Position numbers and translations under genes: made by a program. This document shows positions 1-9,207 of a stretch of 64,000 bases of DNA, piece after piece (positions within the stretch are counted from its first letter, which is position 1; every line of letters begins with the position of its first letter). Source of the stretch: Pseudomonas viridiflava (GTDB taxonomy: Bacteria; Pseudomonadota; Gammaproteobacteria; Pseudomonadales; Pseudomonadaceae); assembly GCF_900602065.1 (NCBI RefSeq), contig NZ_UWFN01000285.1, positions 62,001 to 126,000 on the forward strand, read 5' to 3'. Below the pieces are notes generated by a model. The model had not been told where the DNA came from. It was given only the letters and a program-made list of their open reading frames with translations, and made no database searches.

Positions 1-345
1 AGGACCATTGCGGCTCGTTGACCAGGTCCAGCCGTTGTTCCAGCGGTAATAGGTGCGCTGGCGGTAGAAGGTGTCTGTCTCATCGTCCAGCACATGTACA
101 CCCAAGCGTGCGTCCCAGTGGCTGTTGCCCCCCGGTGGCGGGGCGAAGTTGCTGGAGGTCTTTGGACCTGCGGCGGGGGCTTTCGGGACCGGCGTGGGTG
201 TTGGCGTGCTCGGTGTACCCGGCTGCGACTTGCCCGGCAACGTCGGGATCGGCTCCTGACTGCGCGGGCCGGTGGGCTGAACCGCACAGGCGCTCAAGCC
301 CATAACCAGACCCAACAAGGTAATACGTGCGGCTGCGCGATACAT
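1..345 (-). CDS. putative lipoprotein, N-terminal part only
   Basis: The gene starts at ATG 343-345 and is cut by the left window edge after 115 codons. Residues 1-20 form a lipoprotein signal with lipobox LSAC and the acylated cysteine at 20. A Pro/Thr-rich linker follows (about residues 22-70), then a Trp/Tyr-rich globular stretch containing YYRWNNGWTW. It should be exported and membrane-anchored. It lies 11 bp downstream of ccmI on the same strand and may be the last gene of that transcription unit. I do not recognise the family, and no function is assigned. Confidence 0.7.
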   Translation of the reverse strand, partial: MYRAAARITLLGLVMGLSACAVQPTGPRSQEPIPTLPGKSQPGTPSTPTPTPVPKAPAAGPKTSSNFAPPPGGNSHWDARLGVHVLDDETDTFYRQRTYYRWNNGWTWSTSRNGP

Positions 346-356
346 AGGCGTGCTCT

Positions 357-1562
357 CTACTGATCTGGGCTGTCGATGGTCAGCGCCTGCAAGGCCTTAG
401 TGTTACTGGCCAGAGGCTTGCTGCGGCCGATCCACTCGCCGGTGGTCGGCTGACCTGCGCGGGATATCCGCGCCACGAGTTGGACTTCCGGAAAGTTCGA
501 CAGTTTCAGTTGCGGCATCATGGCGTCGGCATCGCCCAATGCGACTTCAGCAGGCAAGTCAGCGACCGTCACCCGTTTCACCGCCAGAGGCGCAGGAGGC
601 CCGCCGACTGCGCGAGCAAAGATGAATACGCTATCGCCCGGCGCTACTTTAGCCTTGAGATCAGCGGCCAGATCCACGCGCACCTTGATCAATGCTGCCT
701 TGTTGCTAGCTGCAGCAGGCTGGTCCGTGTCGGCAGCGCTTTCGCCAAGTTTTTCACTGGCCCGAGCGATACCACCTTCCAGCGCTTGCCGGGATGGATC
801 TTGCGGCGGCAGCACGGCCAACAGACGCTTCCAGTAATCTACCGCTTGCTGATAATGCTGGCTTTCAAAAGCAGCAATCCCCAACAGGCCGAGGCTGGTG
901 ACTTCCTTCGGGTCAGCCTGCAGCGCTTCGTTAGTCAGTGCCTGCACCTGCGGGCTGAACTTCTTGCCACCGGCGAAGTACAGCGCCTGCGCCCACTGGC
1001 CGAGCAACTCAGCCTGACGACCCGCCAGCGCAACTGCACGCTCGAACATTGCAGCGGCATCAGCCGGGCGATCCTGAGCCATGTAGGTGCGAGCCAGAAA
1101 GTACAGGCCTTCAGCAGAGTCCGGTTGGGCTTTGACGGCGCGTTCCAGACGGTTGGTCATCTCGGCAATCGAGCCGGGTGGCTGCGCGAATTCGCGGGTC
1201 AACTCGACCTTGTCACTGGCACCAAAGTGCAGATACAGACCAATACCCATCAACGGTACCAGCAATGCGGCGAGCAGAGGCAAGGTCTTGCCCAGGCGGG
1301 ACGTACGCAGCGGTTCAGCGCCCTCGGTGTCGGCCAGCAACTCACGAGCAGCTTCAGCACGGCCACTGTCCATCTGCGCGGAGGACAGCACGCCCTCCTC
1401 CTGCTGGCCTTGCAGTTCAGCAACTCGCTCCTGATACAGGGCAACGTTGAGCGCGGTGCGGTCTTCTTCGCTTTGCGCGCGACGGCCACGCAGTACAGGA
1501 ATCAGCAGGAAACTCATGGCCACCAGCAACAGCAGGCCGGCAGCTAGCCAGAAATCAATCAT
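357..1562 (-). CDS. ccmI: cytochrome c maturation protein CcmI (CycH)
   Basis: 401 residues. CcmI presents unfolded apocytochrome c to the heme ligation complex at the periplasmic face of the inner membrane. Two membrane segments are visible, near residues 3-23 and 90-112, with a cytoplasmic loop between them. A tetratricopeptide-type region (about 120-260) follows, including the AEGLYFLARTYMAQDRPADA helix pair, and then a beta-rich C-terminal domain. The start overlaps the ccmH stop by 4 bp, so translation is coupled. It is the last recognisable ccm gene. Confidence 0.93.
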   Translation of the reverse strand: MIDFWLAAGLLLLVAMSFLLIPVLRGRRAQSEEDRTALNVALYQERVAELQGQQEEGVLSSAQMDSGRAEAARELLADTEGAEPLRTSRLGKTLPLLAALLVPLMGIGLYLHFGASDKVELTREFAQPPGSIAEMTNRLERAVKAQPDSAEGLYFLARTYMAQDRPADAAAMFERAVALAGRQAELLGQWAQALYFAGGKKFSPQVQALTNEALQADPKEVTSLGLLGIAAFESQHYQQAVDYWKRLLAVLPPQDPSRQALEGGIARASEKLGESAADTDQPAAASNKAALIKVRVDLAADLKAKVAPGDSVFIFARAVGGPPAPLAVKRVTVADLPAEVALGDADAMMPQLKLSNFPEVQLVARISRAGQPTTGEWIGRSKPLASNTKALQALTIDSPDQ

Positions 1563-2029
1563 TCGCGGTTTTTATCCAGCAGATTTGCGAGGCGCTGACG
1601 CTCCTCGTCGGAAAGCACATCGTTTTCCTCGCGGCTCTGGCCACGACGACGCACGACAATCACACCAATCACGACCATGCCGCCCACCAAAAGCACGGCA
1701 GGGCCAAACCACAGCAGCCAGGTTTTGGCAGTCAGCGCAGGCTTGTAGCGGACGAAATCGCCGTAACGATCGACCATGAAGTCGATGATCTGCTGATTGG
1801 TCCGCCCTTCGCCAAGCATGCGAAAAATCTCTTTGCGCAAGTCAGCAGCGATGGGCGCATTGGAGTCGGCAATGTCCTGGTTCTGGCACTTGGGGCAGCG
1901 CAGCTCTTTGGTCAACTCGGCGTAACGCGCACGCTCGGCGTCGTCACGAAACTCGTAGGCGTCGATCGCTGCATGCGCCACGCTGGCAAGACCGAGGCTT
2001 AAAACAAAAGCGGCAAACAGGCGCTTCAT
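1559..2029 (-). CDS. ccmH: cytochrome c maturation protein CcmH (CycL)
   Basis: 156 residues. A signal peptide (about 1-20) is followed by the family signature LRCPKCQNQ with redox cysteines C45 and C48, and then by a membrane anchor at about residues 103-127. The periplasmic CXXC reduces or holds the apocytochrome CXXCH thiols before heme attachment. The length fits the short CcmH type in which CcmI is a separate gene, as found here. It overlaps ccmG and ccmI by 4 bp each. Confidence 0.95.
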   Translation of the reverse strand: MKRLFAAFVLSLGLASVAHAAIDAYEFRDDAERARYAELTKELRCPKCQNQDIADSNAPIAADLRKEIFRMLGEGRTNQQIIDFMVDRYGDFVRYKPALTAKTWLLWFGPAVLLVGGMVVIGVIVVRRRGQSREENDVLSDEERQRLANLLDKNRE

Positions 2030-2565
2030 TGTTTAGCCTCGTCAATTAATCCCTGATACAAACCGGCCAGTTGCTCACGCCACACGGTCTCATCCACGAC
2101 ACCAACGAACTTGTGACGAATGATGCCTTTGCTGTCGATCAGGAAGGTTTCCGGAGCACCGTAAACCCCAAGGTTCAGACCCAGGCTGCCTTCGTCATCA
2201 CGAATGTTCAGTTGGTACGGGTTGTGGAAATCCTTGAGCCACTTCAGGGCGTCGGCGTTGACGTCCTTGTAGTTGATGCCATAAATCACCACGCCCTGCT
2301 GCGCCAGCTTGTTCAACACCGGATGTTCAACACGGCACGCCACGCACCAGGTCCCCCAGACGTTGACCAGCGCTGGCTTACCCAGCAGGTCGGCACGAGT
2401 CAGAACTTTATCGCTCTGCACTTCACGCAGGGAAAACTCCGGAAACGGCTTGTTGATCAATGCGGACGGCAGTTCTGAAGGATCTTTGTACAGGGCCGGG
2501 TAAAGAAGAAACACCACGCCCACAAGGAAAATAACCAATGGAATAGCAAGAACCCAGCGCTTCAT
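2026..2565 (-). CDS. ccmG: thiol:disulfide interchange protein CcmG (DsbE)
   Basis: 179 residues with an N-terminal membrane anchor (about 5-23) and a periplasmic thioredoxin-like fold. The active site is WCVAC, with cysteines 74 and 77. The family supplies reductant to CcmH and apocytochrome c and is itself kept reduced by a DsbD-type protein, which is not in this window. ATG at 2563-2565 overlaps the ccmF stop (ATGA). Confidence 0.95.
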   Translation of the reverse strand: MKRWVLAIPLVIFLVGVVFLLYPALYKDPSELPSALINKPFPEFSLREVQSDKVLTRADLLGKPALVNVWGTWCVACRVEHPVLNKLAQQGVVIYGINYKDVNADALKWLKDFHNPYQLNIRDDEGSLGLNLGVYGAPETFLIDSKGIIRHKFVGVVDETVWREQLAGLYQGLIDEAKQ

Positions 2566-4532
2566 ACCGCAGCCTCCAGGCCCAGTGCATCGCGCACCTT
2601 GCTTTTGACCTTGACCCGATAACGCTTGTCCATCGCCGCCAGTACGCCCCCTAACGCGGTAATCAATCCACCGAACCAGATCCAGCGCACGAAGGGTTTG
2701 ACGTGGACACGTATTGCCCAGGCGCCATCACCCAGCGGTTCGCCCATGGCCACGTACAGGTCGCGAGTGAAACCGGCGTCGATACCCGCCTCGGTCATCA
2801 TCGACTGCTGCACGGTGTACAGGCGCTTTTCCGGATGCAGGATGGTCACTTGCTTGCCGTCCTCAAGCACACGTACGGTGCCGCGATCAGACGTGAAGTT
2901 AGGGCCTTGATAGTGCCGGGCACCTTCAAACACGAACGTGTAACCGCCCAACTCCATGGACTCGCCAGGCGACAGACGCAGATCCCGCTCAGCGCTGTTC
3001 TGGCTCGACAACACCACGCCCAGCGCGCACACCGCGATGCCGATGTGGGCAAGCTGCATGCCCCAGTAACTGCGGGTCATGCTGCGAGAGCCTTTGATCA
3101 GACCTTTATGACGCGTCTTGTCGAGCAGGTCACGCACACCCGCCAGCAACACCCAGGCGGCCAGCATGAAGGTGGCCATGACGGCCCAATGGAAATCATC
3201 CATGGCGAACCCGGCAACCACCGCCAGTACGGCGCTGCCGATCAGCACCGGCGCAAGCATGCTGGCCAGCCATTTGACCGGGGTGTCTTTCCAGCGCACC
3301 AGTACGCCAATCGCCATGACCGCCATGAGCAGGCCCATCAACGGCACGAACAGCGCATTGAAATACGGCGGGCCTACCGACATCTTCGCCCCACTAATGG
3401 CATCGAGTACCAGCGGATACAGGGTGCCTAGCAGAATCATCGAAGCGGCCACCACCAGCACCAGGTTGTTACCCAGCAACAGGGTTTCCCGGGACCACAG
3501 GCCAAAGCCGACATGGCTCTTGACCACGGGCGCGCGGAAGGCGAACAGGGTCAACGAACCACCGACCACGAACAGCAGGAAGATCAGGATGAACACGCCG
3601 CGCTCCGGATCGGAAGCGAAGGCATGCACAGAGGTCAGCACCCCGGAGCGAACCAGGAATGTACCCAGCAGGCTCAGGGAAAACGCTGCGATGGCCAGCA
3701 GGACCGTCCAGCTTTTGAACACGCCACGTTTTTCGGTTACGGCCAGCGAATGGATCAGCGCAGTGCCCACCAGCCATGGCATGAACGAGGCATTTTCCAC
3801 CGGGTCCCAGAACCACCAGCCACCCCAGCCAAGTTCGTAATACGCCCACCATGAACCCAGCGTGATGCCAATCCCCAGGAATGCCCAGGCGACGATGGTC
3901 CATGGACGTGACCAGCGCGCCCAGGCCGCATCAAGACGCCCGCCAAGCAACGCAGCAATGGCGAATGCGAAGGCCACCGAGAAACCAACGTAGCCCATGT
4001 ACAGCATCGGCGGGTGGACGATCAGGCCAATGTCCTGAAGCAGCGGATTCAGGTCGCGACCGTTGGCAGGTACTTGCGGCAGGATCCGCGAAAACGGGTT
4101 GGACGTAAGGATCAGAAACAGCATGAAGCCGACACTGATCATGCCCATCACGGCCAGTACACGAGCCAGCATCACTTGCGGCAACTGACGGGAGAACACC
4201 GAAACAGCGAAAGTCCAAGCACCCAGAATCAACGCCCACAGCAGCAGCGAACCTTCGTGGGCACCCCACACCGCGCTGAACTTGTAATACCAGGGCAAAG
4301 CGCTGTTGGAGTTTTCAGCCACATAAGCCACGGAGAAATCATCGGTCATGAACGCATAGGTCAGGCAACCGAAAGCGAAGACCAGAAAGCTGAACTGCCC
4401 CCACGCGGCGGGCTGCGCCAGGCTCATCCACATGCGGTCGCCGCGCCATGCGCCCACCAATGGCACGCTGGCCTGCACGACGGCGAAGCAAAGCGCCAGG
4501 ATCATGGCCAGATGGCCGAGTTCAGGAATCAT
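2562..4532 (-). CDS. ccmF: heme lyase subunit CcmF
   Basis: 656 residues and strongly hydrophobic throughout, consistent with the family's many transmembrane helices. The tryptophan-rich WWD heme-handling motif WGGWWFWDPVE lies at about residues 236-246, and conserved periplasmic histidines flank it (for example H91 in WGAHEGS and H173 in IVHPP). CcmF takes heme from holo-CcmE and joins it to apocytochrome with CcmH/CcmI. The length is normal for proteobacterial CcmF. It lies 3 bp after ccmE. Confidence 0.96.
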   Translation of the reverse strand: MIPELGHLAMILALCFAVVQASVPLVGAWRGDRMWMSLAQPAAWGQFSFLVFAFGCLTYAFMTDDFSVAYVAENSNSALPWYYKFSAVWGAHEGSLLLWALILGAWTFAVSVFSRQLPQVMLARVLAVMGMISVGFMLFLILTSNPFSRILPQVPANGRDLNPLLQDIGLIVHPPMLYMGYVGFSVAFAFAIAALLGGRLDAAWARWSRPWTIVAWAFLGIGITLGSWWAYYELGWGGWWFWDPVENASFMPWLVGTALIHSLAVTEKRGVFKSWTVLLAIAAFSLSLLGTFLVRSGVLTSVHAFASDPERGVFILIFLLFVVGGSLTLFAFRAPVVKSHVGFGLWSRETLLLGNNLVLVVAASMILLGTLYPLVLDAISGAKMSVGPPYFNALFVPLMGLLMAVMAIGVLVRWKDTPVKWLASMLAPVLIGSAVLAVVAGFAMDDFHWAVMATFMLAAWVLLAGVRDLLDKTRHKGLIKGSRSMTRSYWGMQLAHIGIAVCALGVVLSSQNSAERDLRLSPGESMELGGYTFVFEGARHYQGPNFTSDRGTVRVLEDGKQVTILHPEKRLYTVQQSMMTEAGIDAGFTRDLYVAMGEPLGDGAWAIRVHVKPFVRWIWFGGLITALGGVLAAMDKRYRVKVKSKVRDALGLEAAV

Positions 4533-4535
4533 GGT

Positions 4536-5000
4536 TCAACCCTGCCTGGATGGTGTTGAGGAGATCGGTGCTGGCTGCCCGCTTTCCTTGAGCGCCTTGG
4601 TGACTTCCGGCGGCATGTACTTTTCATCGTGCTTGGCCAGCACTTCATCGGCGACGACCACGCCGTCTGCGTTGAGTTTGCCAAGGGCAACGATGCCCTG
4701 CCCTTCGCGGAACAGGTCCGGGAGGATGCCACGGTAGGTGATCGTCACGGCCTTGTTGAAATCCGTCACGACAAACTTCACGTCCAGAGAATCGGTAGAA
4801 CGTTGCAGGGAGCCCTTTTCCACCATGCCGCCAGCGCGAATACGGGTATCCAGCGGCGCTTCGCCATTGGCGATCTGGGTCGGCGTATAGAACAGGTTGA
4901 TGTTCTCTTTCAAGGCACTCAAAGCCAGAGTTACGGCGATGCTGACACCTGCGAGAATCGCAACGATGATCAACAGACGCTTTTTACGCAGCGGATTCAC
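4536..5000 (-). CDS. ccmE: periplasmic heme chaperone CcmE
   Basis: 154 residues. An N-terminal anchor (about 8-28) is followed by an OB-fold-like periplasmic domain. The heme-binding motif HDEKY contains H124, which forms the covalent bond to heme, and Y128. The start is GTG (5000-4998), overlapping the ccmD stop by 4 bp, which fixes this start. The C-terminal tail after PPEV is flexible and Ser/Pro-rich, as usual in the family. Confidence 0.95.
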   Translation of the reverse strand: MNPLRKKRLLIIVAILAGVSIAVTLALSALKENINLFYTPTQIANGEAPLDTRIRAGGMVEKGSLQRSTDSLDVKFVVTDFNKAVTITYRGILPDLFREGQGIVALGKLNADGVVVADEVLAKHDEKYMPPEVTKALKESGQPAPISSTPSRQG

Positions 5001-5173
5001 TTCTGGTTCTCCCAGCGCAGGCGACGCGCCTCTTGTTGCAGGTAACGCCGACGTGCCAGCAAAGGCAGCGCCACATTGATCGCCAGCACCACAAAACTGA
5101 TGCCGTAGGCTGACCAGACGAACAGGCCATGATGACCCATGGCCAGAAATTCACCGAATGAATCAAATTTCAT
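4997..5173 (-). CDS. ccmD: heme exporter accessory protein CcmD
   Basis: A small gene of 58 codons starting at ATG 5171-5173. The product begins MKFDSFGEFLAMGHHG, has one membrane helix (VWSAYGISFVVLAINVALP) and ends in a basic Arg-rich tail. This is the standard CcmD layout: a small helper that releases holo-CcmE from the CcmAB/CcmC complex. It overlaps ccmC by 4 bp and ccmE by 4 bp, so the whole block is translationally coupled. Confidence 0.92.
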   Translation of the reverse strand: MKFDSFGEFLAMGHHGLFVWSAYGISFVVLAINVALPLLARRRYLQQEARRLRWENQK

Positions 5174-5982
5174 TGTGCCGCTCCGTTTACCGGTGGCTGC
5201 CCGAGGGATTTGAGCACCTCAGCCTTGACCCAACTGGCCCGGGCCTCACGCTTGAGCACTTCAAGGCGCATGCGCAGCAGAACCACGGCGCCAAAGAAGC
5301 AGTAGAACCCCAGCACAGTGAACAGCAGCGGCAACCACATTTCGGCAGGCATGGCCGGTTTTTCGGTCAGGCTGAACGTCGCGCCCTGATGCAGGGTGTT
5401 CCACCATTCAACTGAATATTTGATAATCGGGATATTGATGACGCCAACGATTGCCAGCACCGCGCAAGCCTTGGCGGCGCTGTCACGATTACTGATGGCG
5501 TTGCCCAGGGCAATCAGACCGAAGTATAGAAACAGCAGAATCAGCATCGAGGTAAGACGCGCATCCCAGACCCACCAGGATCCCCAGGTCGGCTTACCCC
5601 AAATAGCCCCGCTGACCAATGCCAACGCCGTCATCCAGGCGCCGATGGGCGCTGCACTTTGCAAGGCGACGTCGGCAAGCTTCATTTTCCACACCAGGCC
5701 CACGACGCCGCAGACCGCCAGCATCACATAGCAGGATTGAGCGAGCATGGCGGCAGGAACGTGGATGTAAATAATCCGGAAACTGTTGCCCTGCTGGTAG
5801 TCCGGTGGCGCGAAGGCCAGCCCCCAGACAACGCCGATACCGATCAGCAACACCGCGGCGATACTCAACCACGGCAGCAGACGCCCGCTGATGCCATAGA
5901 ACCATTTTGGAGAACCGAGCTTGTGGAACCACGCCCAACTCAACCCGCTTTTAGCGTTTTCTTTCATTACGCTGCCTTTCAT
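5170..5982 (-). CDS. ccmC: heme transporter/handling protein CcmC
   Basis: 270 residues from ATG 5980-5982. A TTG one codon upstream and an ATG at 5967 are alternative starts. Six hydrophobic segments are visible. The WWD-family motif WGSWWVWDARLTS (about 133-145) and the conserved YIHVP histidine (74) are present. CcmC presents heme to CcmE for covalent attachment at the outer face of the inner membrane. It is separated from ccmB by a 67-bp non-coding gap, the widest gap inside the operon. Confidence 0.94.
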   Translation of the reverse strand: MKGSVMKENAKSGLSWAWFHKLGSPKWFYGISGRLLPWLSIAAVLLIGIGVVWGLAFAPPDYQQGNSFRIIYIHVPAAMLAQSCYVMLAVCGVVGLVWKMKLADVALQSAAPIGAWMTALALVSGAIWGKPTWGSWWVWDARLTSMLILLFLYFGLIALGNAISNRDSAAKACAVLAIVGVINIPIIKYSVEWWNTLHQGATFSLTEKPAMPAEMWLPLLFTVLGFYCFFGAVVLLRMRLEVLKREARASWVKAEVLKSLGQPPVNGAAQ

Positions 5983-6049
5983 CAAGCTGCCTTCTACGGT
6001 GTCGCTCGGGTTTGCTGCTGGCTAAAGCGGCCATTCAGACAAACCTCAT

Positions 6050-6721
6050 TTATTCGCCGACGCTGATCTTCAGGCCAGCGGCTATTGCAAAGGGTGTAAG
6101 GGTCACTGCAAGCGCGGTCAGGCTGCCTAGCCAGAGCAGGTAGCCGGTCGCAGGCATACCTTGCAGCGCTGCTTGCAACGCGCCACTTCCCAGGATCAAT
6201 ACCGGGATGTACAACGGCAGGATCAACAGCGCCAGCAGCAGACCGCCGCGCTTCAGACCCACCGTCAACGCCGCGCCCACAGCACCGAGCAGGCTCAATA
6301 CCGGCGTGCCCAGTAGCAGGGACAACAGCAACACGGGCAGGCATTGAGTCGGCAGGCCGAGCATCAGCGCCAGCAGCGGCGCCAACAATACCAGCGCAAG
6401 ACCGGAAAAGATCCAATGTGCCAGCACTTTCGCCAGAACCAGTAGCGCCAGTGAATGCGAGGACAAGACCCACTGTTCCAGCGAACCGTCCTCGAAATCG
6501 CTACGAAACAAACCATCCAGCGAGAGCAGCACTGACAACAGGGCCGCTACCCAGACTAACCCTGGGGACAAGGTTTGCAACAGTTGCGTCTCCGGGCCGA
6601 CGGCCAGCGGGAACAAGGCGATGACAATCGCAAAGAATACCAGCGGGTTGGCCAGTTCGGCGGGACGTCTGAACAACAGACGTGCTTCGCGTGCGACCAG
6701 CAGGGTAAACACATGACTCAT
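6050..6721 (-). CDS. ccmB: heme exporter membrane subunit CcmB
   Basis: 223 residues from ATG 6719-6721. That start overlaps the ccmA stop as ATGA and gives the usual family N-terminus MSHVFTLL; an ATG 9 bp upstream is less likely. Six hydrophobic helices can be read. CcmB pairs with the ATPase CcmA. The CcmAB transporter drives release of heme-loaded CcmE from CcmC/CcmD. Confidence 0.94.
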   Translation of the reverse strand: MSHVFTLLVAREARLLFRRPAELANPLVFFAIVIALFPLAVGPETQLLQTLSPGLVWVAALLSVLLSLDGLFRSDFEDGSLEQWVLSSHSLALLVLAKVLAHWIFSGLALVLLAPLLALMLGLPTQCLPVLLLSLLLGTPVLSLLGAVGAALTVGLKRGGLLLALLILPLYIPVLILGSGALQAALQGMPATGYLLWLGSLTALAVTLTPFAIAAGLKISVGE

Positions 6722-7359
6722 ATGGCCCATTGCCCCAGATCAATATCGCGATAACCGGGCGGTGTACGACTCAGGGTGTGGTGGGTGGTCAACACAATCA
6801 TGCCGCCCCGCTCGCAATGCCCGGCCAGATGCTCTTCCAGTTGAGCGACGCCTTGTTTGTCCAGCGCTGTAAATGGCTCGTCGAGGATCCAGACTGGCGG
6901 GCTTTCCAGGTACAGACGCGCCAACGCGACCCGACGCTGTTGCCCGGCCGATAACGTATGGCACGGTACATCTTCAAACCCCCGCAGCCCGACAGCCTCG
7001 AGTGCTTGCCAGATTGCCGCTGATTCGGCTGGACGATGCAGGGCGCACAGCCAGGCAAGATTTTCCACCGGCGTCAGCAAATCCTTGATGCCGGCAGCAT
7101 GGCCGATCCAGAGTAAATTGCGCGCCAGTTCGACACGCTGCTCGCTTAACGGCAAACCGTTAACGAGTACCTGTCCGGCGGTCGGCTGCATGAGCCCCGA
7201 CAGCAGGCGCAACAGGCTGGTTTTGCCACTGCCGTTGGGACCGCTGATCTGCAGCATGTCACCTGCGTTAACCTGCACATCGAGGTGCTCGAAAAGCATT
7301 CGCCAGTCGCGCTCACACGCCAGGTCGCAGGCTTGCAGAAAAGGTATGGAACGAGTCAT
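6718..7359 (-). CDS. ccmA: cytochrome c biogenesis ATP-binding protein CcmA
   Basis: 213 residues from ATG 7357-7359, the start that gives the normal family length; an open frame continues upstream but does not look coding. ABC ATPase motifs are intact: Walker A GPNGSGKTS (40-48), signature LSAGQQRR and Walker B WILDEPFTALD. It is the first gene of the ccm operon and is divergent from the FliK-like gene across a 183-bp gap. Confidence 0.94.
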   Translation of the reverse strand: MTRSIPFLQACDLACERDWRMLFEHLDVQVNAGDMLQISGPNGSGKTSLLRLLSGLMQPTAGQVLVNGLPLSEQRVELARNLLWIGHAAGIKDLLTPVENLAWLCALHRPAESAAIWQALEAVGLRGFEDVPCHTLSAGQQRRVALARLYLESPPVWILDEPFTALDKQGVAQLEEHLAGHCERGGMIVLTTHHTLSRTPPGYRDIDLGQWAI

Positions 7360-7489
7360 CCAGGGTTCCCGGTGCTGCGCAGGTCGCATCAGAACACAGC
7401 AGAGAACGTGCGGTCTGAAGAAATGGCTGTTCAAGTCAGCTTTAAAACGGCCGTTACATTGTGCAACTACCGCTCTACGATGGGCGCGC

Positions 7490-7495
7490 ATTATA
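7490..7495 (-). promoter_or_regulatory. possible -10 box for the ccm operon
   Basis: On the minus strand this reads TATAAT, the exact sigma-70 -10 consensus, in the 183-bp divergent gap between ccmA and the FliK-like gene. No good -35 is seen at 16-18 bp, so the call rests on the -10 and its position only. It would leave a leader of roughly 120 nt before ccmA. Confidence 0.3.
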
Positions 7496-7542
7496 CATGG
7501 CACGCCCGCCACGAGAGGGCATTTTCAACAGGTCGCTATTCC

Positions 7543-9207
7543 ATGACAGGTGATATCACCAGCCTCCAACCGACAACAGCCGCTGCCGCTCTGGGCCGCG
7601 CAGGGCTTTCCCCGGCTCAGGTGCTTCAGCTACTTCAGCCGCTGGAAAACCTTATAAAGCCGGGAGAGACAGTCGCGGCCGAGGTGATAACCCTCAAGCA
7701 GTTGCAACAGAACTTTCAATTATTGATAAAACTGGCCTTGAGCAACGGCGGCCAGACAAGCGTCAGCGTCACCAGCCCCCTGCCCCTGACGCCCGGCACC
7801 ACGCTTTCAGTGTCTCAAGCTTCGCCTAACGCGCTGACCATGACCTTGCAGCAGGTCAATACTGCGTTGAATAATCTGCAAACCAGTATCGATACCGATC
7901 AGTTGCCGCAAGGCACTTTGCTACAGGCCCGGGTGCTCACCACTCAGGTGGTCGCCAATGCAGTCAGCCAGTTGACCGGTCAGGGTGCGCCACAAACCGG
8001 CGTGCCCAATGCTCCGGCGTTGCCGGGCACTCAGCCCGGTACTCAGCCGGCGCTTTATCGTTCGATCGTGATCCTGCTCAATACTGCATTGGTTGGCACC
8101 AGCCTCAGCATCGAAAGCCCTCAGCCGTTGCGCCCGGGCGCACTGCTGAGCGCTCAGGTCCAAGGCAGTCAGAGCCTCAATTTCGTGCCACTGCCGAACA
8201 ACCTTGATCAATTGGCAGTGACCCAGCAACTCACCACTCAACAAAACCGCCAAGGCTCGCTGGACGTTTTGCTTAACGCGCTGCGCAATCTCTCACCTGC
8301 AAGCCCGACGACCTCTGCCCCCGCCTCGCCGCTCCAGGCGAGTATCCAGCAGTTGCTGGCGGACTTGCCGGACATCGAACAGATGAGCAACCCGCGTGTC
8401 GTGGCTCAAGCGATCAACGCCAGCGGCCTGTTCATGGAGTCCAGATTACTGGCCGGCCTCAACCCCATGGCGATGCCGGACATGAAGGCGAACCTGCTGC
8501 AGCTCATCACTCAGTTGCTGCCCGGCTTGCCCGCCAATGCCAGCTACGACGCGGCCGCCGCCTCCAACATGCTGACCCGCACGATGCCCGGCGTGTTGCG
8601 CAGCGCCCTGGGAACCATGGGGCTGGTCGCACCGCCGCCACTGCCGATCCACTTCCCGCTGCCTTCGCGGGCAGTGAAAGGCGGTAAAGAAGATGATCTG
8701 GAAATTTTACTGAAATTCGCGGCAGCGGCGGTTTCACGCGTTCAAAGCCATCAGTTGGCGAGTCTGGAACAGACCCGAACCACTGCTGAGGGCAATCAAC
8801 TGACCACTTGGCAGATGGAAATCCCGATGCGCAACGGCCAGGAAGTCGTGCCCATGCAAGTCAAGCTGCAGCGCGAGGACACGCCTGAGAAGGAGAGCAG
8901 CAAGGACAAGGAAGACAGCGAGCCCAAAGACGCCATGGAAAAACTCTGGAAAATCGATCTGGCTTTTGACCTGGCGCCTCTCGGTGCACTTCAGGTCCAG
9001 GCGCAATTATTGCGCGGCAAGCTATCGAGCCAGCTCTGGGCAGAGCGTGCTGACAGTGCGGCATTGATCAGCAAAGAACTGGGTTACTTGCGCGATCGAT
9101 TGATTGCCTCCGGCCTTGAGGTGGGTGACTTGGCCTGCAGTCAAGGCGTGCCGCCTCAAGGCCCGCGCACGACCCTTCAACAACGCTGGATCGACGAGAA
9201 CGCCTGA
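7543..9207 (+). CDS. FliK-like flagellar hook-length control protein (second paralogue)
   Basis: 554 residues from ATG 7543-7545; the open frame upstream overlaps ccmA antisense and is not coding-like. The N-terminal two thirds are Gln/Pro/Ala/Thr-rich and low in complexity. The C-terminal ~150 residues match the Flg_hook domain: an amphipathic strand pattern around LAFDLAPLGALQVQAQL, then a long helix ending ASGLEVGDLACSQG. The canonical fliK lies at 31780-33156, so this is a second copy. Its stop overlaps the next gene by 1 bp (TGATG), and that gene encodes a free FlhB C-terminal domain, the natural partner of FliK. The role is unproven and could be export-substrate switching or an unrelated use of the fold. 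Confidence 0.8.
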   Translation: MTGDITSLQPTTAAAALGRAGLSPAQVLQLLQPLENLIKPGETVAAEVITLKQLQQNFQLLIKLALSNGGQTSVSVTSPLPLTPGTTLSVSQASPNALTMTLQQVNTALNNLQTSIDTDQLPQGTLLQARVLTTQVVANAVSQLTGQGAPQTGVPNAPALPGTQPGTQPALYRSIVILLNTALVGTSLSIESPQPLRPGALLSAQVQGSQSLNFVPLPNNLDQLAVTQQLTTQQNRQGSLDVLLNALRNLSPASPTTSAPASPLQASIQQLLADLPDIEQMSNPRVVAQAINASGLFMESRLLAGLNPMAMPDMKANLLQLITQLLPGLPANASYDAAAASNMLTRTMPGVLRSALGTMGLVAPPPLPIHFPLPSRAVKGGKEDDLEILLKFAAAAVSRVQSHQLASLEQTRTTAEGNQLTTWQMEIPMRNGQEVVPMQVKLQREDTPEKESSKDKEDSEPKDAMEKLWKIDLAFDLAPLGALQVQAQLLRGKLSSQLWAERADSAALISKELGYLRDRLIASGLEVGDLACSQGVPPQGPRTTLQQRWIDENA

